Both the position numbers and the translations under genes were made by a program. A stretch of DNA of 64,000 nt from UBA5287 sp041672395 (GTDB taxonomy: Bacteria; Bacteroidota; Bacteroidia; Bacteroidales; Dysgonomonadaceae), in assembly GCA_041672395.1 (NCBI GenBank), contig JBAYZS010000001.1, positions 1-64,000 on the forward strand. The letters are read 5' to 3'. This document shows, piece after piece, positions 44,043-51,240 of the stretch. Positions within the stretch are counted from its first letter, which is position 1; every line of letters begins with the position of its first letter. The notes beneath the pieces were generated by a model. It was not told the DNA's origin, made no database searches, and saw nothing but the letters and a program-made list of their open reading frames with translations.

Positions 44043-44793
44043 CTTTTCTATCTTTTTTCTTCCAATAAAGAATTGCGAGTAGTCCAAAAAGTATTCCGCC
44101 CAAATGTGCAAAGTGGGCCACATTATCGCCCGAAAAGTTTGCAACACCAAAGAATAGTTCAACAATTCCATAACCCAATACCATCCATTTAGCCTTAATA
44201 GGCACAGGGATTGGAATAATCATCATTTCAACATTTGGAAATATCATGGCAAAAGCCAATAATATTCCAAAAACAGCACCCGACGCACCAATGGTTGCAC
44301 TATTCAGAATCATGTTCAAATTACCCTGGAGTGGATCGGAATAGTTCATGCCCTGCATAATAATTGAATGACCATTAGCATAAACTTCAGAGATAGCCTC
44401 ATCTGACATGCCATTTTTAATAAACAGCAATCTGAAATAAACAACTAACATCTGAATTGCAGCAGCTCCAATACCAGTAATAAAATAATAAGAAATGAAT
44501 CTTTTTGATCCCCAGTATTGTTCAATAAATCTGCCGAACATAAATACCGCAAACATGTTTGAAAACACATGTATGAAACTGCGAGGGTCATGTAAAAACA
44601 TGTATGTTATGGGTTGGTAGATCTGAAATGCAGCTGATTCAATATAATGCAGTCCAAGAAAATTAGAAATGTCAATTCCTCGTCTGAACAATAAAGATTG
44701 AGCAAGCCAAACAATCACATTGATAATAATAAGGTTCAAAGTGACCGGGGGGATTGAATTTGAAATTCCTGTTCTATAATTATTCATAACCAT
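44026..44793 (-). CDS. Rhomboid-family intramembrane serine protease
   Basis: This 255-residue protein has six hydrophobic segments. FIHVFSNMFAVFMFGRFIEQYWG is the first conserved loop/helix, catalytic Ser is in TIGASGAVFGILLAF and His in VAHFAHLGGILFGLLA. ATGs at 44793 and 44787 are both possible starts. A -7-like TAATTTTG lies at 44820-44813. It leads the minus-strand series rhomboid-rhomboid-EEP-queD-queE-rnz, whose gaps are all under 31 bases. Substrates are unknown. Confidence 0.88.
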   Translation of the reverse strand: MVMNNYRTGISNSIPPVTLNLIIINVIVWLAQSLLFRRGIDISNFLGLHYIESAAFQIYQPITYMFLHDPRSFIHVFSNMFAVFMFGRFIEQYWGSKRFISYYFITGIGAAAIQMLVVYFRLLFIKNGMSDEAISEVYANGHSIIMQGMNYSDPLQGNLNMILNSATIGASGAVFGILLAFAMIFPNVEMMIIPIPVPIKAKWMVLGYGIVELFFGVANFSGDNVAHFAHLGGILFGLLAILYWKKKDRKDGRFF

Positions 44794-44902
44794 TAATAAA
44801 TTCTGTGAGGGGCAAAATTACGTATTATTTCCTTTTAATGACCGTTTTTTGGGCATAATATGATTTTTTTTGAGTAAAAATGAATTCTTTTTACATTTTT
44901 TC

Positions 44903-44933
44903 TTGATTATTGAATAATTATCATTTATATTTG
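44903..44933 (+). promoter_or_regulatory. Promoter of the HU gene
   Basis: TTG at 44903-44905 (in TTCTTG) and TATATTTG at 44926-44933, with 20 bases between, fit the Bacteroidota consensus. Transcription would start near 44940, giving a 55-base leader. Confidence 0.55.
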
Positions 44934-44994
44934 GAGCGAAATGGGCTTGTAGCCTTTACTTTATCATGTATTTTAATTTTTTAATTAACATTTT

Positions 44995-45261
44995 ATGAAC
45001 AAATCAGAATTAATTGATGCAATAGCTCAAGAATCAGGGCTAAGCAAAGTAGATGCAAAAAAAGCGTTGGATGCAACCTTAAACGCAATTGCTGGAGAAG
45101 TTAAAGGTGGTGGAAAAGTTGTATTAGTAGGTTTTGGAACTTTCTCTGTTTCTGAAAGAAGCGCTAGAAAAGGAATTAATCCACGTACAAAACAAACCAT
45201 TGAAATTCCTGCAAAAAAGACAACCAAATTCAAACCAGGAGCAGATCTAGCTAGTTTGTAA
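44995..45261 (+). CDS. HU-family DNA-binding protein
   Basis: This 88-residue protein starts MNKSELIDAIAQESGLSKVDAKKALDA, contains VVLVGFGTFSVSERSARKGINPRTKQTIEIPA (the DNA-binding arm with RxGxNP), and ends TKFKPGADL. It bends and compacts DNA and aids recombination and replication; it is a likely host partner of the integrase nearby. It is a single gene with its own promoter and terminator. Confidence 0.96.
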   Translation: MNKSELIDAIAQESGLSKVDAKKALDATLNAIAGEVKGGGKVVLVGFGTFSVSERSARKGINPRTKQTIEIPAKKTTKFKPGADLASL

Positions 45262-45285
45262 GTTGTAATCTCGATGAGAATTATG

Positions 45286-45320
45286 AAAGAGGGATAAATC
45301 ATTTTAGCTTATTCCTCTTT
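45286..45320 (+). terminator. Intrinsic terminator of the HU gene
   Basis: The arms AAAGAGGGATAA (45286-45297) and TTATTCCTCTTT (45309-45320) pair throughout, with one G-U, around an 11-base loop. An AT-rich tail follows. Confidence 0.65.
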
Positions 45321-45394
45321 TATAATTTATGATAATTAAAAAGAAATTCTTTTGTAAAAAAAAATAAAGCATTACCTTTGTGCTCCAATAAAAT

Positions 45395-45467
45395 GACTCC
45401 GTAGCTCAGCTGGTAGAGCAATTGACTCTTAATCAATGGGTCAAGGGTTCGAATCCCTTCGGGGTCA
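45395..45467 (+). tRNA. tRNA-Lys (CUU)
   Basis: The cloverleaf is complete: acceptor GACTCCG pairs with CGGGGTC, D-arm GCTCAGCTGGTAGAGC, anticodon stem ATTGA/TCAAT with loop CTCTTAA (anticodon CTT, lysine), and T-arm AAGGG-TTCGAAT-CCCTT. The discriminator is A and CCA is not encoded. Its last 12 bases form the left attachment site of the integrated element, so the 3' end is probably now supplied by the element. Confidence 0.95.
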
Positions 45468-45468
45468 C
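45456..45468 (+). other. Attachment site attL
   Basis: CCTTCGGGGTCAC overlaps the tRNA-Lys acceptor stem and recurs as CCTCCGGGGTCAC at 52689-52701. One mismatch separates the copies. Confidence 0.75.
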
Positions 45469-45475
45469 TTAATAT

Positions 45476-45513
45476 AAACGCAAAACATTGTATATCAGTT
45501 GTTTTGCGTTTTT
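45476..45513 (+). terminator. Terminator just inside the element after tRNA-Lys
   Basis: A perfect 12-base inverted repeat (AAACGCAAAACA at 45476-45487; 45500-45511) is followed by further T residues. It would end tRNA-Lys transcription before the element, replacing the host hairpin now at 52703. Confidence 0.7.
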
Positions 45514-45523
45514 GTGTATAGAT

Positions 45524-45545
45524 AAATGAACGTAAAATGAACAAG
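45524..45545 (+). repeat. Left arm-type repeat (two ATGAAC motifs)
   Basis: Twenty-two bases with two AAATGAAC motifs 11 bases apart match 52540-52561 at 19 of 22 positions in the same orientation. They lie 56 bases inside attL. Paired repeats inside both ends are usual binding sites for tyrosine integrases or excision factors. Confidence 0.55.
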
Positions 45546-45624
45546 TAGCATGGTTTTAGCATAAAAACCGCCTATTTCGCTCATTTAGGTATTAAAAAAA
45601 CCACTCAAATTTTCATCTGAATGG

Positions 45625-45724
45625 CTTTTCTCTTGTAGCTCGAAAAACGACGATTAAATATTTCTCATGTAGATTAGAAAACGACGATTAAATAATTCTC
45701 TATTAGATGCGAAAACGATTAAAT
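45625..45724 (+). repeat. 34-bp imperfect tandem repeat, about three units
   Basis: The core GAAAACGACGATTAAAT occurs with its conserved C at 45648, 45682 and 45716, exactly 34 bases apart. The stretches between (TTCTCATGTAGAT-like) also match. The third unit lacks three bases of the core. Units directly abut, without spacers. It lies in a 390-base gene-free stretch at the left end of the element and could bind an element protein. Confidence 0.6.
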
Positions 45725-45806
45725 TTAGATACTCCCATTTTTACCATTTGAGTAGTTCAGAATGTTTGCCAAAAGTTGCCGAAAGTTGCAATTTCTTTAC
45801 TCCTAA

Positions 45807-45860
45807 ATTACTGCCAATTACTGCCAATTAGTGCCAATTACTGCCAATTACTGCCAATTT
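45807..45860 (+). repeat. Five tandem 10-bp repeats ATTACTGCCA
   Basis: Units start at 45807, 45817, 45827, 45837 and 45847; only the third differs (ATTAGTGCCA). The ten-base period puts each unit on nearly the same DNA face. They abut the stop of the small gene at 45860 and follow two AAAGTTGC copies near 45770-45790. They may bind a regulator or act in replication or packaging, or may be a simple slippage array. Confidence 0.75.
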
Positions 45861-46087
45861 CACCTTGTCATTTTCGCCCTCAATTCTTCTTCAACTAAAA
45901 AAAGCGGTATATCAGTTTCATTATTTTTGCATTCCAACAATTCATTGACTGTTTTTAGAAACGCTTCCTTTGTCGGAGTAAACAGAAAGAATGATTTTAC
46001 ACCAATCAAATTAAAAATAATAGCTTCGAGTGCTTTTTTATCCAACTCATCAAAATATTTGTTGATAAAATTTTGAAGTTCGCCCAT
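45860..46087 (-). CDS. Small element protein of unknown function
   Basis: Seventy-five residues from ATG 46087 (MGELQNFINKYFDELDKKALEA), one base after the upstream stop; a start at 46114 would add nine residues and overlap the neighbour by 26 bases. The protein is helix-rich, with a hydrophobic middle (IIFNLIGVKSFFLFTPTKEAF) and a charged end. I do not recognise a family. It is the last gene of the element's left module, directly after the terminase-small-like gene. Confidence 0.6.
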   Translation of the reverse strand: MGELQNFINKYFDELDKKALEAIIFNLIGVKSFFLFTPTKEAFLKTVNELLECKNNETDIPLFLVEEELRAKMTR

Positions 46088-46088
46088 G

Positions 46089-46397
46089 TTATTTATTCGT
46101 ATCGCTTTCATCATTTTTTAAATTAATAGTTATTACTCTAAATTCGTCTTTTTCTCTTAGGTCGTCAATTGATACCGCTTGTAGCTGTGGCAAAATAAAC
46201 TTACTTAAGTCAATAATGAAACGTAATCTATCACGAGGGGTTAATGCATCCAAATCACTTTGCATTTGCTCCAAATTGTCATCAATAAGCAATTGGAATG
46301 CCTTTCTTACTTGTTGGGTGGTTCGGTTCGGTACGCCCTTGCGAGTGCTTAATTTTCCCGCTCTACTTGCTAATTCTTTATTGTTTTCAAATGCCAT
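46089..46397 (-). CDS. Small terminase-subunit-like / DUF5681-type protein
   Basis: This 102-residue protein opens with a basic GKLSTRKGVPNRTTQQVRKAF (about 14-34), then helices with DNLEQMQSDLDALTPRDRLRFIIDLSKFILPQL. The G-x-P-N-x-x-T-x-x-(I/V)-(R/K)-x-x-F-x-x-L-(I/L) pattern is common in phage-associated proteins annotated as terminase small subunits or DUF5681, which bind DNA. In a satellite such a protein would redirect helper packaging. The assignment rests on pattern memory only. It is upstream of the 75-residue gene with a 1-base gap. An AT-repeat (TTAATTAATTAATTAA region, 46416-46437) lies in front of it. Confidence 0.6.
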   Translation of the reverse strand: MAFENNKELASRAGKLSTRKGVPNRTTQQVRKAFQLLIDDNLEQMQSDLDALTPRDRLRFIIDLSKFILPQLQAVSIDDLREKDEFRVITINLKNDESDTNK

Positions 46398-46472
46398 AAC
46401 TGTAATTTTTAAAATGTTATTAATTAATTAATTAATTATTTGACTGTCAATATTATATCTTAATATGCTGTG

Positions 46473-46835
46473 TTACATTGTGTTTCTATAACACATGCCT
46501 ACGGGGTGATGAAATTCTACTGTTATTGATTTTTGTGTATCAGGAATTGAAGTTTTACCGCCCGTATATTTTACTTTGGTTCTATCCCTTGCCAATAACC
46601 AAATATACTCCCGCTTGCGCTCCTTAATCATTTTATGAAATGAAGTAGTACCAACCTTTGCAAATCTTTTCTTTGGCACACGCTCACTTAAATCATGGAA
46701 TAGTATAATATAATAGTTGCTTTTCTTGTCAATCTTAAATACTGCAATCGGTTTAAACCAACCTATTATATCAGATAGCTTTGCATTAGTGCCATCTTCA
46801 TTAATTAATCTGTGAAATGTAAATTTTTCTCTCAT
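46473..46835 (-). CDS. Element protein of unknown function
   Basis: This 120-residue, basic protein (FHRLINEDGTNAKLSDIIGWFKPIAVFKI at the start, RVPKKRFAKVGTTSFHKMIKERKREYIWLLARDRTK in the middle) is probably DNA- or RNA-binding by charge. No family was recognised. Its start lies close to the iteron region, on the side away from the primase, so its promoter may overlap the origin and be controlled by replication proteins. A 75-base gap separates it from the next gene. Confidence 0.6.
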   Translation of the reverse strand: MREKFTFHRLINEDGTNAKLSDIIGWFKPIAVFKIDKKSNYYIILFHDLSERVPKKRFAKVGTTSFHKMIKERKREYIWLLARDRTKVKYTGGKTSIPDTQKSITVEFHHPVGMCYRNTM

Positions 46836-46901
46836 CGCTGTTAATTTTTAAATTTATATTTATTAGTATTTTAATTAGTTGCTTTTTACTTTTCCTTTGT
46901 C

Positions 46902-47153
46902 GGTTGTAACATGTTACGACCTTGTACAACCTATGTTACAACCTAACTATCTGTGTAACAGCTCCGTTACAACCGTTACAACCTAAACGCATATCATATT
47001 TATATTATTTATTTTTTTACTTTTTTTTATTTATACTATTACTGTATTCTTTATGTGCGTTAATTGAAATAGGTTGTAACAGTCGTAACGGCGTTCAGTA
47101 TCAATACTTTAGGTTGTAACATCGGTTGTAACACGGTTGTAACGGTTACGACC
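46902..47153. other. Candidate replication origin: inverted iterons around an AT-rich core
   Basis: The 325 bases between the primase stop and the next gene contain GGTTGTAAC or its complement at 46902, 46935 (c), 46966 (c), 46975 (c), 47072, 47112, 47124 and 47135, plus near-matches GTTACGACC at 46913 and 47145. Sites to the left mostly read GTTACAACC and those to the right GGTTGTAAC, facing across an AT-rich core (46984-47071). Iterons on both sides of an AT-rich segment next to the primase-replicase gene are the arrangement known for SaPI origins. Confidence 0.7.
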
Positions 47154-47160
47154 GCATCAA

Positions 47161-49563
47161 TCAAAAAGGAATATCACTTGTATCAATTAAAGTATGCCAT
47201 GTTTTCTCTCTCTTATTATATCCAATATCTTTTTTATGATATTCAATGTATGTATCAATGTAACGCTTCACGTTGTTACGGTGAAAAACTTTTTCACTTC
47301 TTAATGTGCCGTTATTGTACTCATTAAGAAAATCCATTGCTTTAAACCTTCCGTTTGATTCCATCACTTCAAAAATTCGCTCAAATTCGTCTAATAAAAC
47401 ATCATTTGAAAAGTACGCCCTGAAGTTGTCCGCATCTTTGGAGTACTCAATTCCTTCAACGCCAATCGACAAATACAACATCACACATGTAATTAGCAAC
47501 TCATAGAACAATTGCCACTCTGTCGCATCCCAATCATAAAAAAATGTGCTGTTAAAATAGTCATCGGGTTTATTGTTGGTGTTCCAAAAATCAGAAAACT
47601 TATACTCAATAAAACGCCTATTTGTTGAAGTCGCATCCTTATCATACCTAACCGCCCAATTTGTTGTAATAACAAATTTAGGTGCATCCTGAAAGGGTAT
47701 AACCACCGCTTGCGTTCCTTTCCTTTCGGCTGTTATATCTCCCGTAATTTGTGTATAAAGTGCATCGTAATTAAAATTAGCGGGTACATCGTCAATAATA
47801 TAAACATCATGGTATTTTTGCAAGTCCGCAAATACGTGTCTGTATCCCGGTTCAAATTCAGTACCACCACGCTTATTATATCCTCTTACTGTTTGAAGTG
47901 CAATAGCTAATAAAGATTTGCCACGCCCGCCGTTCCTTCTCTCATCGTCCGCTCCTTCATCAGATAGTATAATAGCGGGGTTTTTAGCGGGGTTCTTGTA
48001 GTTGCTTATCAAATACCCTATCATTGAATAAAACGCCCGTACATCGCTTGTTTCCTTCTGTGTGAGTTCCTGAACATCTTTATCTTTCCCAATTATTGCA
48101 GAAATTAAAAACCGTTCAAATTGCCCTATCCCTCTATTATCGGGGTCAAACTCTTTAAAGGTGTGTTCTTGTGATTTCGTGCCAATAAAAAAACCTAACC
48201 CATTACTTTTATAATCGATTAACTCAATATCGTTTTTGGTAATCTTTGCAACACCATTTTTGAAAGGAATGTAAACCGTTTCTTTTGTGTCCTTATTCAA
48301 GTTATAAAGTTCACCCTTTAATAGCTTCCAACTTTTCAGAATATCATTCTCTTTAGCTATTAATTGATTTTCTATTTCGGTTCTATTGTCGGGGTGCTTA
48401 ATGTGATTTTTCAAGTATGATATTGTATCAGTTTTGAAGTTGAACGGTTTTAATATCTTGCTTTCATTTTTGATAATTGTGATTGTGTCATTTCCTTCTT
48501 CGGAAATTCTAATAAAACCATCACGTTTAAACCATTCCGCCACACGTGCGGGTTTTATCTTAAAATCATCAGTATAAAAATTAAAACTTTCCTTCTCTTT
48601 ATCGCTCTCTAAATTGCTATCATGGTAATATGAATTTTCTTCACCATATCCATTATTTAAAAGCTGGGTTCTTGCCTTCTTCATATCATTGCCACATTCT
48701 AACACGGCAAAAACCTGTGCGGGGTTGTACGCTTTGGACGCTTCAAATTCTGTCGCATCAGTAAACACGTAAAACAGTTTATCCTGTTTCCTGTATCCAC
48801 CTGAAACACCGCTTTTTTTACCCGCCCTTGTTAATGTAATCTCATCGCCTTTATCGCCCTCAATAGTCCATCCGTGCGACTGTAACAATGAAATAACATC
48901 TCCACGCATGTTATAATCGTCAAAGGGTGAAAGTGCTTCTAAACGCTTTGTTTGCCCTTTGGTTTGTAGTGGTTGCGGTGGTGTGTGTGCTTCTTTAGTT
49001 GGTTCACTCCAATACTTCGCAAGCTTCCTAAACTCAAAAGTTTCATTATAAACAACATTCGCATCATGTGGTATAAAACATGCCCTCGCAATGTCCTTTC
49101 CCGATTCATCAACATCTAAATCAAAAGCATCTTTGCAATACCTTTGATACATTCTAAAAACCTTCTCATGCTCATCTTTAGTTGTTGCCGGCACAATCCA
49201 TTTAATGCCATCCCCTGAAGGTGAAATAAACAAAAGTACCGTATCAACTTCTTTTTGATTGAGTAGTTTATTCTTTATATTTTCAACCTCTACATGGTCA
49301 AAGTCCAAAGCAATTAATGAAGAATATTCAACCAATGCCGTTTTTTTCCTTTCGGTGAAAGTACCTGAAAATGTAACATAGTCAAATTTGGTAGCCTTAA
49401 AGCTTCTTGCTTCGTCTGCATCTGTAATGCTTCTTAGGTTATCAGTAATAGTTTTAAAGTGATTGCCTTTGATAACCTTTGCAACATCTGAAAGTGTAAT
49501 ATCCTTATAAGGTTGGGTATTTCTTATTGGTGCTTTGAAGTAAGAAAATTTATGTTTGTTCAT
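47161..49563 (-). CDS. Primase-helicase replication protein (VirE_N/BT4734-like + SF3-type helicase)
   Basis: This is an 800-residue protein. The N-terminal archaeo-eukaryotic-primase-like domain (about 20-175) has LIALDFDHV (D87, D89), SPSGDGIKW (114-122) and ARACFIP (R160). A middle region (about 210-310) resembles primase accessory domains. The C-terminal helicase has Walker A GGRGKS (545-550, K549), Walker B VYIIDDVPA and the sensor/arginine region FVITTNWAVRYDKDATSTNRRF. It should prime and unwind at the iteron origin immediately downstream. Start ATG 49563 overlaps the previous stop as ATGA, so translation is coupled to the wHTH protein. It is the core replication gene of the element, comparable to Pri-Rep of satellites. 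Confidence 0.85.
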   Translation of the reverse strand: MNKHKFSYFKAPIRNTQPYKDITLSDVAKVIKGNHFKTITDNLRSITDADEARSFKATKFDYVTFSGTFTERKKTALVEYSSLIALDFDHVEVENIKNKLLNQKEVDTVLLFISPSGDGIKWIVPATTKDEHEKVFRMYQRYCKDAFDLDVDESGKDIARACFIPHDANVVYNETFEFRKLAKYWSEPTKEAHTPPQPLQTKGQTKRLEALSPFDDYNMRGDVISLLQSHGWTIEGDKGDEITLTRAGKKSGVSGGYRKQDKLFYVFTDATEFEASKAYNPAQVFAVLECGNDMKKARTQLLNNGYGEENSYYHDSNLESDKEKESFNFYTDDFKIKPARVAEWFKRDGFIRISEEGNDTITIIKNESKILKPFNFKTDTISYLKNHIKHPDNRTEIENQLIAKENDILKSWKLLKGELYNLNKDTKETVYIPFKNGVAKITKNDIELIDYKSNGLGFFIGTKSQEHTFKEFDPDNRGIGQFERFLISAIIGKDKDVQELTQKETSDVRAFYSMIGYLISNYKNPAKNPAIILSDEGADDERRNGGRGKSLLAIALQTVRGYNKRGGTEFEPGYRHVFADLQKYHDVYIIDDVPANFNYDALYTQITGDITAERKGTQAVVIPFQDAPKFVITTNWAVRYDKDATSTNRRFIEYKFSDFWNTNNKPDDYFNSTFFYDWDATEWQLFYELLITCVMLYLSIGVEGIEYSKDADNFRAYFSNDVLLDEFERIFEVMESNGRFKAMDFLNEYNNGTLRSEKVFHRNNVKRYIDTYIEYHKKDIGYNKREKTWHTLIDTSDIPF

Positions 49564-49925
49564 TTGCTCACTCCTTTCTTATTTGTTCTTTGATAATATC
49601 CTTTACAATTAGGTGTATTATCAAATATAAGGTCTAATTGTTTTCTTTGTGGAACAAGTTCGGGGTTGGTAGTTAGGAATTGCACACGGCTATGTTTAGT
49701 TATTGGACAAACACCTAAACGTACTACCTCAACGTTGTTTTGCTTCCGTAATTCTGCAACGTAACGGCATACATTTGCGCGCTCTATGCCTGTCAACTGT
49801 GCCACTTCAAGCATAGTCATAGGACGGACAAATAAAGTGCTGTAAACCTTCTGTAATTGATTAATTTTAGTATCTTTGTTATTGCCGTTCAAAGATATTA
49901 AAGGAGTGCTTAAATGTTTTTTCAT
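49560..49925 (-). CDS. Winged-HTH DNA-binding protein
   Basis: This 121-residue protein has a helix-turn-helix at about 35-70 (PMTMLEVAQLTGIERANVCRYVAELRKQNNVEVVRLG), like replication-control or phage repressor-type wHTH domains. The C-terminus is basic. It overlaps its neighbours on both sides with ATGA junctions, forming an excisionase-like / wHTH / primase operon. It may bind the operon's control repeats or the origin iterons; which one is not known. Confidence 0.75.
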   Translation of the reverse strand: MKKHLSTPLISLNGNNKDTKINQLQKVYSTLFVRPMTMLEVAQLTGIERANVCRYVAELRKQNNVEVVRLGVCPITKHSRVQFLTTNPELVPQRKQLDLIFDNTPNCKGYYQRTNKKGVSK

Positions 49926-50227
49926 TTTTGCGCTCCTTTCTTTTTTACTTCAGTAAACAACGCTTCAATATCGGTTCGCTTATAAAAGCGTTTCCCGCCA
50001 ATAGCATAAAGTTTTAATTTGCCTTTGTTTTCCCATTGCCAAAGGGTGCTATTACTTGCAAGTTTTCCTCTTACTTCTGTCTTTGGTATGTACTCATCAA
50101 ATACATCTTTGCTTTTCTCTACTGTGTCAGCTTTTTGGCTTTCTGCTTGTGCTTCTTTTATCCAACGTTTGAAAATTGGTTCTAACTTGGATAATGGTAC
50201 GTTAAAAAATACTTGTTCTGCTTGCAT
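49922..50227 (-). CDS. AlpA/excisionase-like MerR-type HTH protein
   Basis: This 101-residue protein has a C-terminal HTH_17-type domain: GKLASNSTLWQWENKGKLKLYAIGGKRFYKRTDIEALF (about 56-93). That is the recognition pattern of AlpA/Xis-like proteins, with a longer helical N-terminus. Such proteins promote excision or activate element genes. It heads the replication operon. Stop and next start overlap (ATGA). The upstream 97 bases carry GTTAC repeats that it or a partner may bind. Confidence 0.78.
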   Translation of the reverse strand: MQAEQVFFNVPLSKLEPIFKRWIKEAQAESQKADTVEKSKDVFDEYIPKTEVRGKLASNSTLWQWENKGKLKLYAIGGKRFYKRTDIEALFTEVKKKGAQK

Positions 50228-50273
50228 ATTGAATTTGTTTAAATGTTCAATTGCAAGATAGATTCGTGTAAGG

Positions 50274-50312
50274 GGTTACATAAGGTTACGAATGTTTGTT
50301 ACATGTGGTTAT
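50274..50312. promoter_or_regulatory. GTTAC repeats upstream of the element replication operon
   Basis: GTTACA or GTTACG occurs at 50275, 50285 and 50298, then GGTTAT at 50307. The repeated word is part of the origin iteron, so the same protein might bind both places and link replication to expression. The nearest -7-like sequence for the operon is weak. Confidence 0.45.
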
Positions 50313-50324
50313 ATTTGTTCTAAC

Positions 50325-51233
50325 TCATTCATTTTCATCTTTGTACTCCTGCAATATTTCTATATCATTTTTTATTAATCCAATGGTTTGCGGATAGTGT
50401 TGCTTTAAAAATGGTATTATTTCTTCAAGTTTGTCTATTGGATAATTATTGTATTTGTTTATTTGATTATTTGCCTTATAGTATTGTGTTCTTAAATGCT
50501 TTAAGGTTGTTTCAATCTTATGCTTTTCTATAAAGGTGTTTAGTTTTGCAATTTTTGTTTTGCTTTTCGGGAGTAGGTTTGTAGTATCTGCATAATGAAA
50601 AATAGCCCCCCACTGTAAAACAGTTAAGTTGCTGTATTTGCTTTCTTGTTTGTCGGGTTGCTCTGAATACTTATCGTTTGTTGCGTGGAAATCTTTAAAA
50701 ATGGTTGGGTTCAGCTTTATGTATTTGTCCGCTTCGCTTAATAGTCCGCTTTCTTTGCCAAACTCTTTTAATCGTTCAAGTGTAAAAGAAGAGAAAACAG
50801 TACTTTTCGCAGATACCCATCCGTTTAAGCTCATCCATCCGCCATTATGAAAGTAACTTGCTTTTAAGGCTTCTACATGATTTTCTGTATCAATAGTAGT
50901 CAAATCTTTCATTGTCAGTCTGTACTCATCACTGAATTGCTTAACTCCCTCTTTGTAACCCTCTGTGTAAATAGCTAATAAGTCTTTTGGGTTTATTTCA
51001 TATCTCTCAAGAGTAATGCTGTTTTGTGCCCGTATGGGTTCAATTGAGAAAAATAAGACTGCCAAATGTTGAGAATATACATTTACATCTCCATTTATCT
51101 CAATGTATTCGCTATCTGTTTCTCTTGGTGTTAAATTAACTTCTCCGTTTTGCTCTGCTTTTTTATTAAACTCACTCACAAAACAACAAATGTTTTTAAA
51201 GTCTTTTTCTTTAATTTTGCTCATCGTTTTCAT
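50325..51233 (-). CDS. Element protein of unknown function
   Basis: This 302-residue protein starts MKTMSKIKEKDFKN (M4 is also possible). It is helix-rich, with no signal peptide or membrane segment. A C-terminal part (about 205-300; LTVLQWGAIFHYADTTNLL, then LEEIIPFLKQHYPQTIGLIKNDI) recurs in my memory in Bacteroidota integrase-neighbour proteins without a known function. It lies 7 bases after the integrase stop and is probably co-transcribed with it. A role in integration control or a satellite accessory function is possible. Confidence 0.65.
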   Translation of the reverse strand: MKTMSKIKEKDFKNICCFVSEFNKKAEQNGEVNLTPRETDSEYIEINGDVNVYSQHLAVLFFSIEPIRAQNSITLERYEINPKDLLAIYTEGYKEGVKQFSDEYRLTMKDLTTIDTENHVEALKASYFHNGGWMSLNGWVSAKSTVFSSFTLERLKEFGKESGLLSEADKYIKLNPTIFKDFHATNDKYSEQPDKQESKYSNLTVLQWGAIFHYADTTNLLPKSKTKIAKLNTFIEKHKIETTLKHLRTQYYKANNQINKYNNYPIDKLEEIIPFLKQHYPQTIGLIKNDIEILQEYKDENE

Positions 51234-51240
51234 AGTACTA

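Noticed and set aside
43663..44082. 139-residue plus-strand frame
   Set aside because: It is antisense to a well-supported rhomboid gene.
45625..45724. CRISPR array
   Set aside because: The 34-base units directly abut and diverge along their length; there are no unique spacers of constant size and no cas genes.
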